Origin: CBDCVD01 sp965224015
GTDB lineage: Bacteria; Pseudomonadota; Alphaproteobacteria; Rhizobiales; CBDCVD01
Assembly (NCBI GenBank): GCA_965224015.1
Contig: OZ245032.1
Span: 2,294,001 to 2,358,000, forward strand
Direction of reading: 5' to 3'
Length of the DNA: 64,000 nt
Shown here: piece by piece, positions 33,725-42,289 of the stretch
Position numbering within the stretch: the stretch's first letter is position 1
How the letters are laid out: the number at the start of each line of letters is the position of its first letter
The notes under the pieces: model-generated
Seen by the model: the letters and a program-made list of their open reading frames with translations, nothing else
The model's database searches: none
Told to the model about the DNA's origin: nothing
Made by a program: the position numbers and the translations under genes

Positions 33725-34020
33725 ATAAAAACTCCAACGTGGTTGACTGTCAATGTTAGGTGCTAGGTGCTAGGTGTTAGGTGTTAGGTGTTACGGGCGA
33801 GTTCGGTGTTATAAAGGTTCGGCGTTACCTGGGGCACGGGTGTCGTTCTGCAACACGCTCACCAGACCAGGTCTCATCGTGATGGTTCTATAATGAATGG
33901 GTGCTATACCTTGGCACATCTACAACCGAAAATCCAATGGTTTGCACAGGGCACAGGCTATCGCAAAATGCGTTTCATTGGGTTCATGGGCCTCACTATC
34001 AACGGGCTGGACAGGTTGTA
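33725..34020. other. Upstream region of telA with short tandem repeat
   Basis: A GGTGCTAGGT / GGTGTTAGGT unit is repeated about five times at 33756-33792. The rest holds no recognised gene; the telA promoter must lie here. Confidence 0.5.
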
Positions 34021-34123
34021 ATACCAAGGGTCCTTGCCAATGACTCATGGATTAGCGTCAAGTAAGTGTGTTATCAAGGCAGTACACCAGACGGCGTGTC
34101 TATAAAGCCAATACCGCTGGTAT
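34021..34123 (+). repeat. R103 dispersed repeat
   Basis: A full copy. With the inverted copy at 34445-34547 it brackets the AT-rich small gene 34190-34426 like a composite unit. Confidence 0.9.
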
Positions 34124-34189
34124 AAATCGACGTTTTCAGCTGGATCCGCCTTTGCATGAGAATAAACCGATAAAGCGTGAGAAAAATGT

Positions 34190-34426
34190 TTAGATATAAT
34201 CTGCGTGCCGATAAGCTGAACGGCCATCATCTGTTATTTCCAATACAATGTCGAGATCGAGAAATTTATCATGTATTTGATTACCATAGAAAACCCATAT
34301 TACTTTCTCATTATTGAAAATTTTTGGTTTTTCTCTTTTAATAAAGTAATTAACCTCATCGAATTTAATATTATCTTTCTCAAAGCGATTTCTTACATGC
34401 AGCATTACTTCAGTTTCATTTTCCAT
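34190..34426 (-). CDS. Small AT-rich hypothetical protein between two R103 copies
   Basis: A 78-residue protein starting MENETEVMLHVRNRFEK, rich in Lys, Asn, Ile and Asp, with a possible beta-hairpin IWVFYGNQIHDKFLDLDI. Its base composition is clearly more AT-rich than the neighbours, suggesting acquisition. No family recognised. It could be an intact small gene, perhaps an immunity-type protein, or the 3' part of a gene broken by the R103 at 34445-34547. Confidence 0.45.
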   Translation of the reverse strand: MENETEVMLHVRNRFEKDNIKFDEVNYFIKREKPKIFNNEKVIWVFYGNQIHDKFLDLDIVLEITDDGRSAYRHADYI

Positions 34427-34444
34427 GGCTGTTATTCTCAATTG

Positions 34445-34547
34445 ATACCAGCGGTATTGGCTTTATAGACACGCCGACTGGTGTACTGCCTTGATAACAT
34501 ACTTGCTTGACGCTAAGCCATGAGTCATTGTTAAGGACCCTTGGTAT
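34445..34547 (-). repeat. R103 dispersed repeat
   Basis: A full copy in reverse orientation, lying between the small AT-rich gene and a second coding remnant. Confidence 0.9.
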
Positions 34548-34750
34548 GACTCCCGCAAACGTTTCATACATACTGAGCATTTTCCGGTCAAAATCAACAG
34601 GCAACTCAAAAATCTGTCCATTTTGCTGCGCAACTCTTTTAACGTAATCACTTGCGTGTCCCAACTGCAGTTTGTCGAACTGGCTGCGGTTTTTCCAAAT
34701 CCGATCAAAAACATATTTCTCTCGCTCGAAAAGGTCCTTATCCCTAACTG
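34548..34750 (-). pseudogene. Gene fragment interrupted by R103
   Basis: An open stretch on the minus strand reads DLFEREKYVFDRIWKNRSQF and on through QLGHASDYVKRVAQQNGQIF to MYETFAGVIPR before entering the R103 copy. The composition and residue mix look protein-coding, but no start codon with a ribosome-binding site is present and the upstream part is cut off at the aminotransferase gene. It is probably the remnant of an AT-rich, acquired gene. The protein family is not recognised. Confidence 0.45.
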
Positions 34751-34758
34751 GGGTGGGG

Positions 34759-35922
34759 TTATGCCAGATGAGCGTCGAGGCGCTCCAGTGCGCGATTGAT
34801 ATCAGAACGGCTGGCGGCATAGGAAACCCGCAGATGGCCTTCTCCGAACCCGCCGAAATCGGTGCCGGCAATAACCGCGACTCCCGCATCTTCCAACAGG
34901 GTGTGCGCCAACTCCCTGGCGCCTCGCCCCGTGCCGGAAATATTGGGGAAGGCATAAAAGGCGCCCCCTGGGGTCGCGCAGGTAATCCCGGCGATGGCAT
35001 TGAGCCCCTCAACAACGAGCCGGCGGCGCTCGGCAAATGCCGCCATCATTGCCGCAACCGCATCCAGCGGGCCCTCAAGGGCCGCGAGCCCGGCATATTG
35101 GACGGGGGTACTGACGCAGGACCAGCCGTTGACAGCGAGCTTGCGCACCTTGTCTATCAGTGCGTCGGGCCAAACGGAGAACCCAAGGCGCCAACCGGTC
35201 ATGGCGAACGTCTTTGACCAACCATCAAGTACGATAAGCCTGTGGCGTATCTCAGGAAACGCCAGTAAACTGGTGTGGCAAGCCCCATCGTAGCACATGC
35301 GCGAATAAATTTCGTCCGACAGAACCGCCACATCAGGCCACTTGGCCAGGCCCTCGACCAGCGCTTCGATTTCCCTGCGCGGTGTTATCCCGCCGGTGGG
35401 ATTGGCCGGTGAATTGAGGATCACCAGGCGGGTATTTGCCGTGATCAGGTCGAGGACCTCCTCGGCGCGAAAGGCAAAATCATTCTTCTCCAATATGGGA
35501 ATGGGAATGGCTGTGGCGCCGGTGTAGTCGATCATGGAGCGATAGATGGGAAATCCGGGATCGGGGTAGAGGATATCCGCCCCCGGCTCACCAAAAAGCA
35601 GGATCGCGGCAAACATGACCGGCTTGCCGCCAGGCATAATCATCACATGTTCAGGGCTCACACGGGCGCCGGTGTGGCGATGCAACCAGGCGCAAACGGC
35701 CTCTCGCAACGGTAAGAGGCCGCGCGCATCCGTATAGCCGTGATGGCCATCGCGAAGCGCTTTGACGGCCGCCTCGACAATATGTTCGGGGGTGGCGAAA
35801 TCCGGCTGGCCAATACCCAGATTGATAATGTCCTTCCCCAGCGCCTGCAAGGCCTGCGCCCGAGCCAGAACGGCAAAGGCGTTCTCATCGCCAAGCCGGG
35901 AAAAGGCGGGCACCACATGCAT
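34759..35922 (-). CDS. PLP-dependent aminotransferase, class I/II
   Basis: A 387-residue fold-type I aminotransferase of the aspartate aminotransferase superfamily. Marks are the N-terminal NLGIGQPDFATPEHI, NSPANPTGG, DEIYSRMCY, the PLP-binding Lys in SKTFAMTGWRLGF and the C-terminal carboxylate-binding Arg in HLRVSYA. The order resembles gamma-subclass enzymes acting on aspartate, alanine or aromatic amino acids; the substrate cannot be chosen from sequence. It stands alone, about 100 bp downstream of gltA on the same strand. Confidence 0.9.
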   Translation of the reverse strand: MHVVPAFSRLGDENAFAVLARAQALQALGKDIINLGIGQPDFATPEHIVEAAVKALRDGHHGYTDARGLLPLREAVCAWLHRHTGARVSPEHVMIMPGGKPVMFAAILLFGEPGADILYPDPGFPIYRSMIDYTGATAIPIPILEKNDFAFRAEEVLDLITANTRLVILNSPANPTGGITPRREIEALVEGLAKWPDVAVLSDEIYSRMCYDGACHTSLLAFPEIRHRLIVLDGWSKTFAMTGWRLGFSVWPDALIDKVRKLAVNGWSCVSTPVQYAGLAALEGPLDAVAAMMAAFAERRRLVVEGLNAIAGITCATPGGAFYAFPNISGTGRGARELAHTLLEDAGVAVIAGTDFGGFGEGHLRVSYAASRSDINRALERLDAHLA

Positions 35923-36022
35923 TACCGTTGCCTCGTTTGTTCAATGTCTTCACGTGGAGTGTGTCATGGGTTACGCGGCAAGGCCGTGGCGTCCCGCATC
36001 GCCTTACCCTGATGCACCTGTG

Positions 36023-37312
36023 TCAACGCTCGGCAATATCTACATAATCGCGCTCCGCGTGGCCCGTATAGATCTGGCGCGGGCGGCCGATGCGTTGGCT
36101 CGGGTCCTCAACCATTTCCTTCCACTGCGCCACCCAACCCACGGTGCGCGCCAGGGCAAACAGGACCGTAAACATGGTTGTCGGAAAGCCGAGCGCGCGC
36201 AAGGTAATGCCGGAATAAAAGTCGATGTTGGGATAGAGGTTCTTTTGCTTAAAATAATCATCCTCAAGGGCAATGCGCTCTAGCTCCAGGGCCACGTCCA
36301 AGAGGGGATCATCCTCGATCCCCATTTCTTGCAGGACCTGATGGGTTGTCTGGCGCATAATGCGCGCGCGCGGGTCGTAACTCTTGTAGACCCTGTGGCC
36401 AAAGCCCATCAGGCGGAACGGGTCGTCACGATCCTTAGCGCGCGCAATATATTCGGGAATACGATCCGGCGTGCCGATTTGCGTGAGCATTTCCAGAGCC
36501 GCCTCATTAGCGCCACCGTGTGCGGGGCCCCACAGGCTGGCAATGCCCGCGGCAATACAGGCAAACGGATTGGCCCCGGAGGAACCGGCAAGGCGCACCG
36601 TCGAGGTGGAGGCGTTTTGTTCATGATCCGCGTGCAGGATAAAGATCTTGTCCATGGCATCCGCAAGCATGGGACGCACGCGATAATCCTCGCACGGAAC
36701 CGCAAAACACATGCGCAGAAAATTGGCCGCATAGCCAAGGGAGTTGTCCGGGTAAACGAACGGCTGGCCCACGTGATATTTATAAGCCATGGCGGCAATG
36801 GTGGGCATTTTGGCAATCAGGCGATAACTGGCAACAAGGCGCTGGTGCGGATCGTGAATATCTGTTGAATCGTGATAAAAGGCGGACAGGGCGCCCACCA
36901 CACCCACCATGACGGCCATGGGGTGGGCATCACGGCGAAAGCCCGTATAAAAGCGGCTCATTTGTTCATGCAGCATGGTGTGATAAGTAATATCGTGGCG
37001 AAATTTTTTCAGTTCCGCCTGGCTCGGTAACTCCCCATAGAGCAGCAGGTAGCAGGTTTCGATAAAGTCACCGCGCTCCGCCAGTTGTTCGATCGGATAT
37101 CCGCGATAGCGCAATATTCCCTTTTTTCCATCGATGTAGGTGATGTCGGACGAACAGGCCGCCGTGGAGGTAAAACCGGGATCATGGGTAAACATACCGG
37201 TATTGCGATAAAGGGCGTTGATGTCGATCGCCTCGGGGCCGACGGAGCCGGCAACCACGGGAAATTCCCATTGCTCATCGCCGACGGTTATTGTTGCTTT
37301 GCGATCACCCAT
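36023..37312 (-). CDS. gltA: Citrate synthase
   Basis: A 429-residue enzyme that condenses oxaloacetate and acetyl-CoA at the entry to the citric acid cycle. Catalytic elements are visible: HADHEQNASTSTVRLAGSS, GPAHGGANEA and GFGHRVYKSYDPRA. The length and N-terminal beta domain fit the NADH-regulated type II hexameric enzymes of Gram-negative bacteria. ATG 37312 is chosen because AAGGAG lies six bases upstream; an ATG two codons earlier abuts that box. The long region upstream contains the DnaA-box array. Confidence 0.96.
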   Translation of the reverse strand: MGDRKATITVGDEQWEFPVVAGSVGPEAIDINALYRNTGMFTHDPGFTSTAACSSDITYIDGKKGILRYRGYPIEQLAERGDFIETCYLLLYGELPSQAELKKFRHDITYHTMLHEQMSRFYTGFRRDAHPMAVMVGVVGALSAFYHDSTDIHDPHQRLVASYRLIAKMPTIAAMAYKYHVGQPFVYPDNSLGYAANFLRMCFAVPCEDYRVRPMLADAMDKIFILHADHEQNASTSTVRLAGSSGANPFACIAAGIASLWGPAHGGANEAALEMLTQIGTPDRIPEYIARAKDRDDPFRLMGFGHRVYKSYDPRARIMRQTTHQVLQEMGIEDDPLLDVALELERIALEDDYFKQKNLYPNIDFYSGITLRALGFPTTMFTVLFALARTVGWVAQWKEMVEDPSQRIGRPRQIYTGHAERDYVDIAER

Positions 37313-37424
37313 TGCCATCTCCTTCACGTCATTTTCTGTATGTGTGGTTCTGTATGTGTGGTTCTGTGCGCCGCGAGGCATAGGGGCCGTGCCAGGACCT
37401 CACAGCGGCGTCCCGGGTCACGCG

Positions 37425-37488
37425 ATACCCACATCCTATCCACAGGTTATCCACAGATTATCAACAAGTTGCCCACAGGTTATCCACA
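37425..37488 (+). promoter_or_regulatory. Six 11-bp-phased DnaA-box-like sequences
   Basis: Nine-base words begin every 11 bp on the same strand: ATACCCACA (37425), CTATCCACA (37436), TTATCCACA (37447), TTATCAACA (37458), TTGCCCACA (37469) and TTATCCACA (37480). Two match the DnaA consensus TTATCCACA exactly. One-turn spacing places every site on the same helix face, suiting cooperative DnaA assembly. Candidate roles are a replication origin part, a DnaA-titration site or DnaA control of gltA. Confidence 0.65.
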
Positions 37489-37692
37489 GGCTTGCGAAGC
37501 CATCCCAATCGTAAACTGCGCATACCGATTCGCTTCCAACCACCAAGTCTTCGACAACGAAAGACCTCCATGGACACCGTGCGCCCCATCGCAAAATGGG
37601 TACAACTAAACCCATGCTGATCTAACGGACATCCCTCAAGGCCTGCTGTCATAGGCCCGCCCGCAGCACAACAGGTACAACAACACACCCTG

Positions 37693-37969
37693 CTAGAGCC
37701 TTTCAGTTCTTAACTGAAGCCATTCTGTTTCTCGATTGGCGAGGTGATTCCCACGTTTGAGCCGATCGATATGCGATGTGGGTCCATCTCATGAGATCGG
37801 CTTGAGCATGGGCACCCGCCAATCGGAAACCCGAAGGGACGGGCGCTTTTGCACCAATGCCGGCGCAAAGTCTCTTGAAAATAGTCCACTATGTCCAGCG
37901 AGACTTTACTTGGCCTTGTCACAAAATCGCTCCGTCAGAATGATTCAGTTAAGAACTGAAAGGCTCTAG
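37693..37969. mobile_element. M277 MITE-like element, copy 2
   Basis: 277 bp with perfect 20-bp inverted ends CTAGAGCCTTTCAGTTCTTA. Compared with copy 1 at 21070-21346, the ends differ at several positions, and each change is matched on the other side. The interior (TTCTCGATTGGCGAGG, CGGAAACCCGAAGGGACG, TTTTGCACCAAT, AAATCGCTCCGTCAGAATG) is well conserved. No coding capacity. Confidence 0.85.
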
Positions 37970-38415
37970 GTGGCGGCGCCCCCCATGCCCGAACACGCCC
38001 ACACAAACCGGTAGATCTATCCGAATCCGCCGACGCCATTAACCAATCGTGCAAGTCCCGAATATCAAGAACCAAAATGCCACTAATGCCAATAAAGACC
38101 TGTTTTCGGTAACCGGCTCGCGTTTGTGCGCGTTTGACAGGGTCCTGTTTTGTATTTTTTTCGTGAAATGCCGCATCCCATGCCCCTGGTAACCCGTAGC
38201 GACATCATCACAGTGGCCTCCACAGTGGCCTCGCCGCTCAACGGACGCACCAGATACCGCGTAAAGGCACCCACGCAAAACTTTATGCGCGTTCTAACCT
38301 ACGCATGCCGTCAGGGGGAAATTGAAAGTTTCAACAAACGAAGTGTAGACGGTTTTCATTGATTAGGCAAGTCCCGACCGGCTGCAACCGCACCCGGCCA
38401 TCCCCGCCACCGGCA

Positions 38416-39834
38416 CTAGAGCGTGTCATCAACCCGCCCTAAGGCCTCCTCCTGGCCCAGCACTTCCAGCACGTCGAAAATCCCGATGGATGTCGCTTTG
38501 CCGGTGAGCGCGGCGCGCAGCGGTTGGGCAATCCTGCCAAGCTTGAGTGCCCGGCTCTCACCAAACGCCCGAACGGTGGCTTCAATATTGCCAGCGTTCC
38601 AGGGATCAACATCGGCCAAAAGCGCCCTGAGTTCGGATAAAACGCCTTTTCCCTCTTCTCCCAGATGCTTTTGCGCAGCCGCTTCAATGGTCAAGGGTCG
38701 GCGGGCCATCATAAACGCAAAACCCGCAATCACATCATGCAGGGTTCTGGCCCGCGCCTTGATCGCCGGCAGGATGGTTACGATTTTTTCGCGCCTATCC
38801 TCGCGCAAAGCCGCCGACAGGGCCTCGCCCCCCTCCAGATGGCCCAGGGTGTTCGCAAGCACCCCCATAAGCGCCGCATCGTCCATGGCTCGCAACTTTA
38901 CGCCATTTATGTGCTCAAGTTTGGCAATATCAAAGCGCGCCGGCGACTTGCCAATGGCATCAAGATCAAACCATTGAAGCAGTTGCTCCCTGGAAAAGAT
39001 TTCGTCATCCCCGTGTGCCCAACCCAGACGCACAAGGTAATCCCGCATCGCCTCGGGCAAATATCCCATGGCGCGATAAGCCTCCACACCCAGCGCCCCG
39101 TGACGCTTGGAGAGTTTGGCCCCATCGGATCCATGGATAAGCGGAACGTGGGCCATCTCCGGCACTGCCCAACCAAGAGCCTGGTAGATTTGCGTTTGCC
39201 GCGCGGCGTTGGTCAGGTGATCATCGCCGCGAATAATGTGCGAAATGTTCATATCATGATCATCCACCACCACGGCAAGCATATAGGTGGGCGTGCCGTC
39301 AGAGCGCAGCAGAACCAGATCATCAAGGTCCTTGTTAGGAAACACCACCCGCCCCTGAATACGATCCGCAATGACCGTCATCCCCGACTGTGGCGCCTTA
39401 AAACGAATAGCCGCGGGCACGTTCGCAGGCGCATCAGCAGGGTCACGTTCGCGCCAACGCCCGTCATAACGCGGCGGCAGACCCTGCGCCCGGGCCGCCT
39501 CGCGCATCTGCGCCAGCTCGTCCGCACGCGCATAGCACCTATAAGCCTGCCCCCCATCAAGCAATTGCTGCACCACCTGGCAATGGCGTTCACGCCTGGC
39601 AAACTGGGAAACCGGTTCACCGTCCCAATCCAGACCAAGCCAGGCGAGCCCGTCGTAGATGGCATCGATGGCCCGTGCATTGCAACGCGCCCGGTCTGTA
39701 TCCTCAATCCGAAGGCGCATTTGCCCGCCTTTGCTGCGCGCATAAAGCCAGTTGAACAGCGCCGTGCGCGCCCCTCCGATGTGCAGAAAGCCCGTTGGAG
39801 ACGGCGCAAAGCGGGTAATAACGGGATCGCTCAT
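38416..39834 (-). CDS. gltX: Glutamyl-tRNA synthetase
   Basis: A 472-residue class I aminoacyl-tRNA synthetase. The HIGH-type motif is FLHIGGARTALFNWL near the N-terminus, and the KMSKS-type motif is GAKLSKRHGALG near residue 240. The C-terminal anticodon-binding helical domain is complete. It may be discriminating or non-discriminating (also charging tRNA-Gln), as many alphaproteobacteria lack GlnRS. It lies upstream of gltA and divergent from comEC, a familiar alphaproteobacterial order. The 115-bp gap to comEC contains GGTTATGCC-type repeats (39852-39885). Confidence 0.95.
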   Translation of the reverse strand: MSDPVITRFAPSPTGFLHIGGARTALFNWLYARSKGGQMRLRIEDTDRARCNARAIDAIYDGLAWLGLDWDGEPVSQFARRERHCQVVQQLLDGGQAYRCYARADELAQMREAARAQGLPPRYDGRWRERDPADAPANVPAAIRFKAPQSGMTVIADRIQGRVVFPNKDLDDLVLLRSDGTPTYMLAVVVDDHDMNISHIIRGDDHLTNAARQTQIYQALGWAVPEMAHVPLIHGSDGAKLSKRHGALGVEAYRAMGYLPEAMRDYLVRLGWAHGDDEIFSREQLLQWFDLDAIGKSPARFDIAKLEHINGVKLRAMDDAALMGVLANTLGHLEGGEALSAALREDRREKIVTILPAIKARARTLHDVIAGFAFMMARRPLTIEAAAQKHLGEEGKGVLSELRALLADVDPWNAGNIEATVRAFGESRALKLGRIAQPLRAALTGKATSIGIFDVLEVLGQEEALGRVDDTL

Positions 39835-39949
39835 AGGTCTGGCCTCTGCTGGTTATGCCGGTTGTGCCGGTTATGCCGGTCGCAAATCTGCTGCCCCATT
39901 TGCCAAGGGTTCGGCGTGCATGTAGCATAAACGGCGGGAGGATCAAAGG

Positions 39950-42289
39950 GTGGACCACAACGGCGAGGCATCCGGAACCGCGGTGAGGACCGGTCAGAGC
40001 CGAGCGCCTCATGATTATGATCATGAAGCGGACAAAGCGCGCTCGCCCGAATATCGGGCAAAGTTGCGTTTGCGTGTGCGCGCTGATCTGTTGCGACAGA
40101 CCGGCTTTGCGTTCCTGCGCCAATGTGGCGAGGGCGACCTGGCGAACCGGCGCGGGTTTTTGTGGTTGGCGGTGCTTTATCTGCTGGGCATGGCCATTTA
40201 TTTCGTCTTGCCCGCGGAACCGTCGCTTGTTGCGCTGGGGCTTGCCGGTGTTTTGGCGACAGGGGTTGTGATAAAAACAGCCCGTGGGGGGCAGGTCTTC
40301 GGGTTTCGCCTGGCCTGCGTGATTGCCGCCGTCATGACCGGCATGGCCATTGCCAAGGTCCGCACCGAATGGGTCGCACAGCCGCATTTGTCCCGCGCAG
40401 CCGTTGACGTGAACCTTCAGGGTATCGTCCAACGTGTTGAGGTCCGGCCCCAGGACAGGCGCCTCACCCTTGGCCTGATAAATGTCAGTGGCTACGACCG
40501 CACCCGCTTGCCTGACAGTGTTCGCGTGACAACACGCAGTGCCTCGCCCCCGCTTCGTGTTGGCGACCTTGTTCGTGCCCGCGCGCGGCTTATGCGTGCG
40601 CGTGGCTCCGCTATTGCCGGCGGCTATGACTTTGCCTTCGATGCGTATTATCGCCGCATGCCTGTCAATGGCTTTGTCTACGGTGCCGTGCGGCTCATGC
40701 CACCCGGTACGCCAGCACCGGATGTCACGGGATTGCAAAAACTCAGGCAGGATGTGGCCATGTGGCGGGAGACGGTCGAGGCCCGCATTCGCCAGGCGCT
40801 TGTTGGGGAGGCCGGGGCTTTCGCGGCGGCGCTGGTTACCGGAAACCGGTCGGGCCTGTCGCCCGCAACCGTTGATGCGCTGCGCCAATCAGGGCTTGCG
40901 CATGTTCTGGCAATATCGGGCATGCATATGGCGCTGGTTGCGGGAACGGCCCTTTTGCTTGCGCGCATGGGGCTGGCTTTGTTTCCCGGCCTGGTTGCCC
41001 GTTATCCTACCCGAAAATGGGCGGCGGCTCTCGCCCTTTGCGTAGGGGCGGCCTATCTGCTGCTATCAGGAGCGAGTGTGGCAACGGTGCGTGCGTTTAT
41101 TATGTTTGCCGTTGCCCTCATGGCCATTATGGCGGACCGGTTGGCGATCACCATGCGCAACGTCGCTATCGCCGCGATTGCTGTGGGGACGATGGGCGCC
41201 GAGGCGGTTTTGCAGCCTGGGTTTCAAATGTCCTTTGCCGCGGTGGTCGCTTTGGTTGCCGCTTACGAGGCGCAGCGGCGACGTAATTGGGCTCTCCAGA
41301 CGCGATCCGGCTCCCTGGCAAGCGCGCTGCGTCTGGGGCGCCGCTATGTAGGCGGGCTGATCCTGACGGCCCTGGTTGCCGGTGTGGCGACAATGCCGTT
41401 TGTCGCGTTTTACTTTCATCGTATCGCCGGATATGGGCTTTTGGCAAACGTGCTGGCGATGCCGATTGTCGGTTTCGTGGTGATGCCGGCAGGGCTTGTG
41501 GGGATGCTCCTGATGCCGTTTGGCCTTGAAGTCCTGGCCTTTCAGGTGATGGGACTTGGCCTTGAGTGGGTGGTAAGGATTGCCACCTGGGTCTCGGGGC
41601 TGGAAGGGGCGGTGGTGACCATTGGGGCCATCAAACCGGTGGCGCTCGTTTTTATTGTGGCAGGGGGATTGTGGATTGCTTTGTGGCTGCAGACATGGCG
41701 CTGGTTTGGATTGGTATTTTTTGCGCTGGCGCTTTTCGTTCAACCGCTGCGCCCGAAGCCTGATATTTTGATTGCTGACAACGGTCGCCAATTTGCTGTG
41801 CGCCTGGCTGACGGGCTCTTGCATCTAAGCGGCAGGCGCAATCGGTTCGCGGCTGCAATATGGTTGCGTGCCGACGGTGATGGACGCGCGCTGAATGACG
41901 GTTCCCTGCGTGCGGGGGTCACGTGCACCCGGGCCCAATGCCAGGCGCCACTGCCTTCGGGCGGCGTGATCGTGTTGGCGCGCCGTGCGGATGCCTTAAA
42001 TTCGGCCTGTACATTTGCCCGGATTATCGTTACCCCCCTTCGTGCACCCCGCTCGTGCGGGGCGGCGTTGATATTTGACAAAGAAAGGCTCGGTAAAACG
42101 GGCGCGGTCTCTCTTTATCGCGACGACAGCATGGGAACATGGCAGGTAAAGACCGCCCTTGGCGGTGCCCGGCCCTGGCATCCACAAACAGACCGGCACG
42201 AAACACGAGATAATATGATGGGCCTTTCTGTTAACAGACATCACCGACCTGCAAATAAACGTTTCCTGACGACAGGTCCGGCTTCATGA
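39950..42289 (+). CDS. comEC: ComEC/Rec2 family DNA uptake channel protein
   Basis: A 779-residue inner-membrane protein starting at GTG. Two to three helices near residues 65-130 flank a DUF4131 OB-fold region (about 140-260). The competence domain (about 280-590) has the conserved SGLAHVLAISGMHMALVAG, LSGASVATVRAFIMF and PGFQMSFAAVVALVAAYE. The C-terminal segment (about 600-779) is short and shows no HxHxDH motif, so the metallo-beta-lactamase nuclease domain of Bacillus ComEC is missing or decayed, as is common in alphaproteobacteria. It would move single-stranded DNA into the cytoplasm. The stop overlaps the pyrC start by 4 bp. Confidence 0.88.
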   Translation: MDHNGEASGTAVRTGQSRAPHDYDHEADKARSPEYRAKLRLRVRADLLRQTGFAFLRQCGEGDLANRRGFLWLAVLYLLGMAIYFVLPAEPSLVALGLAGVLATGVVIKTARGGQVFGFRLACVIAAVMTGMAIAKVRTEWVAQPHLSRAAVDVNLQGIVQRVEVRPQDRRLTLGLINVSGYDRTRLPDSVRVTTRSASPPLRVGDLVRARARLMRARGSAIAGGYDFAFDAYYRRMPVNGFVYGAVRLMPPGTPAPDVTGLQKLRQDVAMWRETVEARIRQALVGEAGAFAAALVTGNRSGLSPATVDALRQSGLAHVLAISGMHMALVAGTALLLARMGLALFPGLVARYPTRKWAAALALCVGAAYLLLSGASVATVRAFIMFAVALMAIMADRLAITMRNVAIAAIAVGTMGAEAVLQPGFQMSFAAVVALVAAYEAQRRRNWALQTRSGSLASALRLGRRYVGGLILTALVAGVATMPFVAFYFHRIAGYGLLANVLAMPIVGFVVMPAGLVGMLLMPFGLEVLAFQVMGLGLEWVVRIATWVSGLEGAVVTIGAIKPVALVFIVAGGLWIALWLQTWRWFGLVFFALALFVQPLRPKPDILIADNGRQFAVRLADGLLHLSGRRNRFAAAIWLRADGDGRALNDGSLRAGVTCTRAQCQAPLPSGGVIVLARRADALNSACTFARIIVTPLRAPRSCGAALIFDKERLGKTGAVSLYRDDSMGTWQVKTALGGARPWHPQTDRHETRDNMMGLSVNRHHRPANKRFLTTGPAS

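Larger units (their letters stand above)
37313..38415. other. 1.1-kb intergenic region between gltX and gltA
   Basis: No gene is supported here. It holds a direct repeat of about 14 bp (TGTATGTGTGGTTC) at 37336-37365, the DnaA-box array (37425-37488), a half P65 repeat (37593-37626), an M277 element (37693-37969) and about 440 bp of unremarkable sequence, then TAGAGCGTGTCAT at 38417. Confidence 0.7.
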
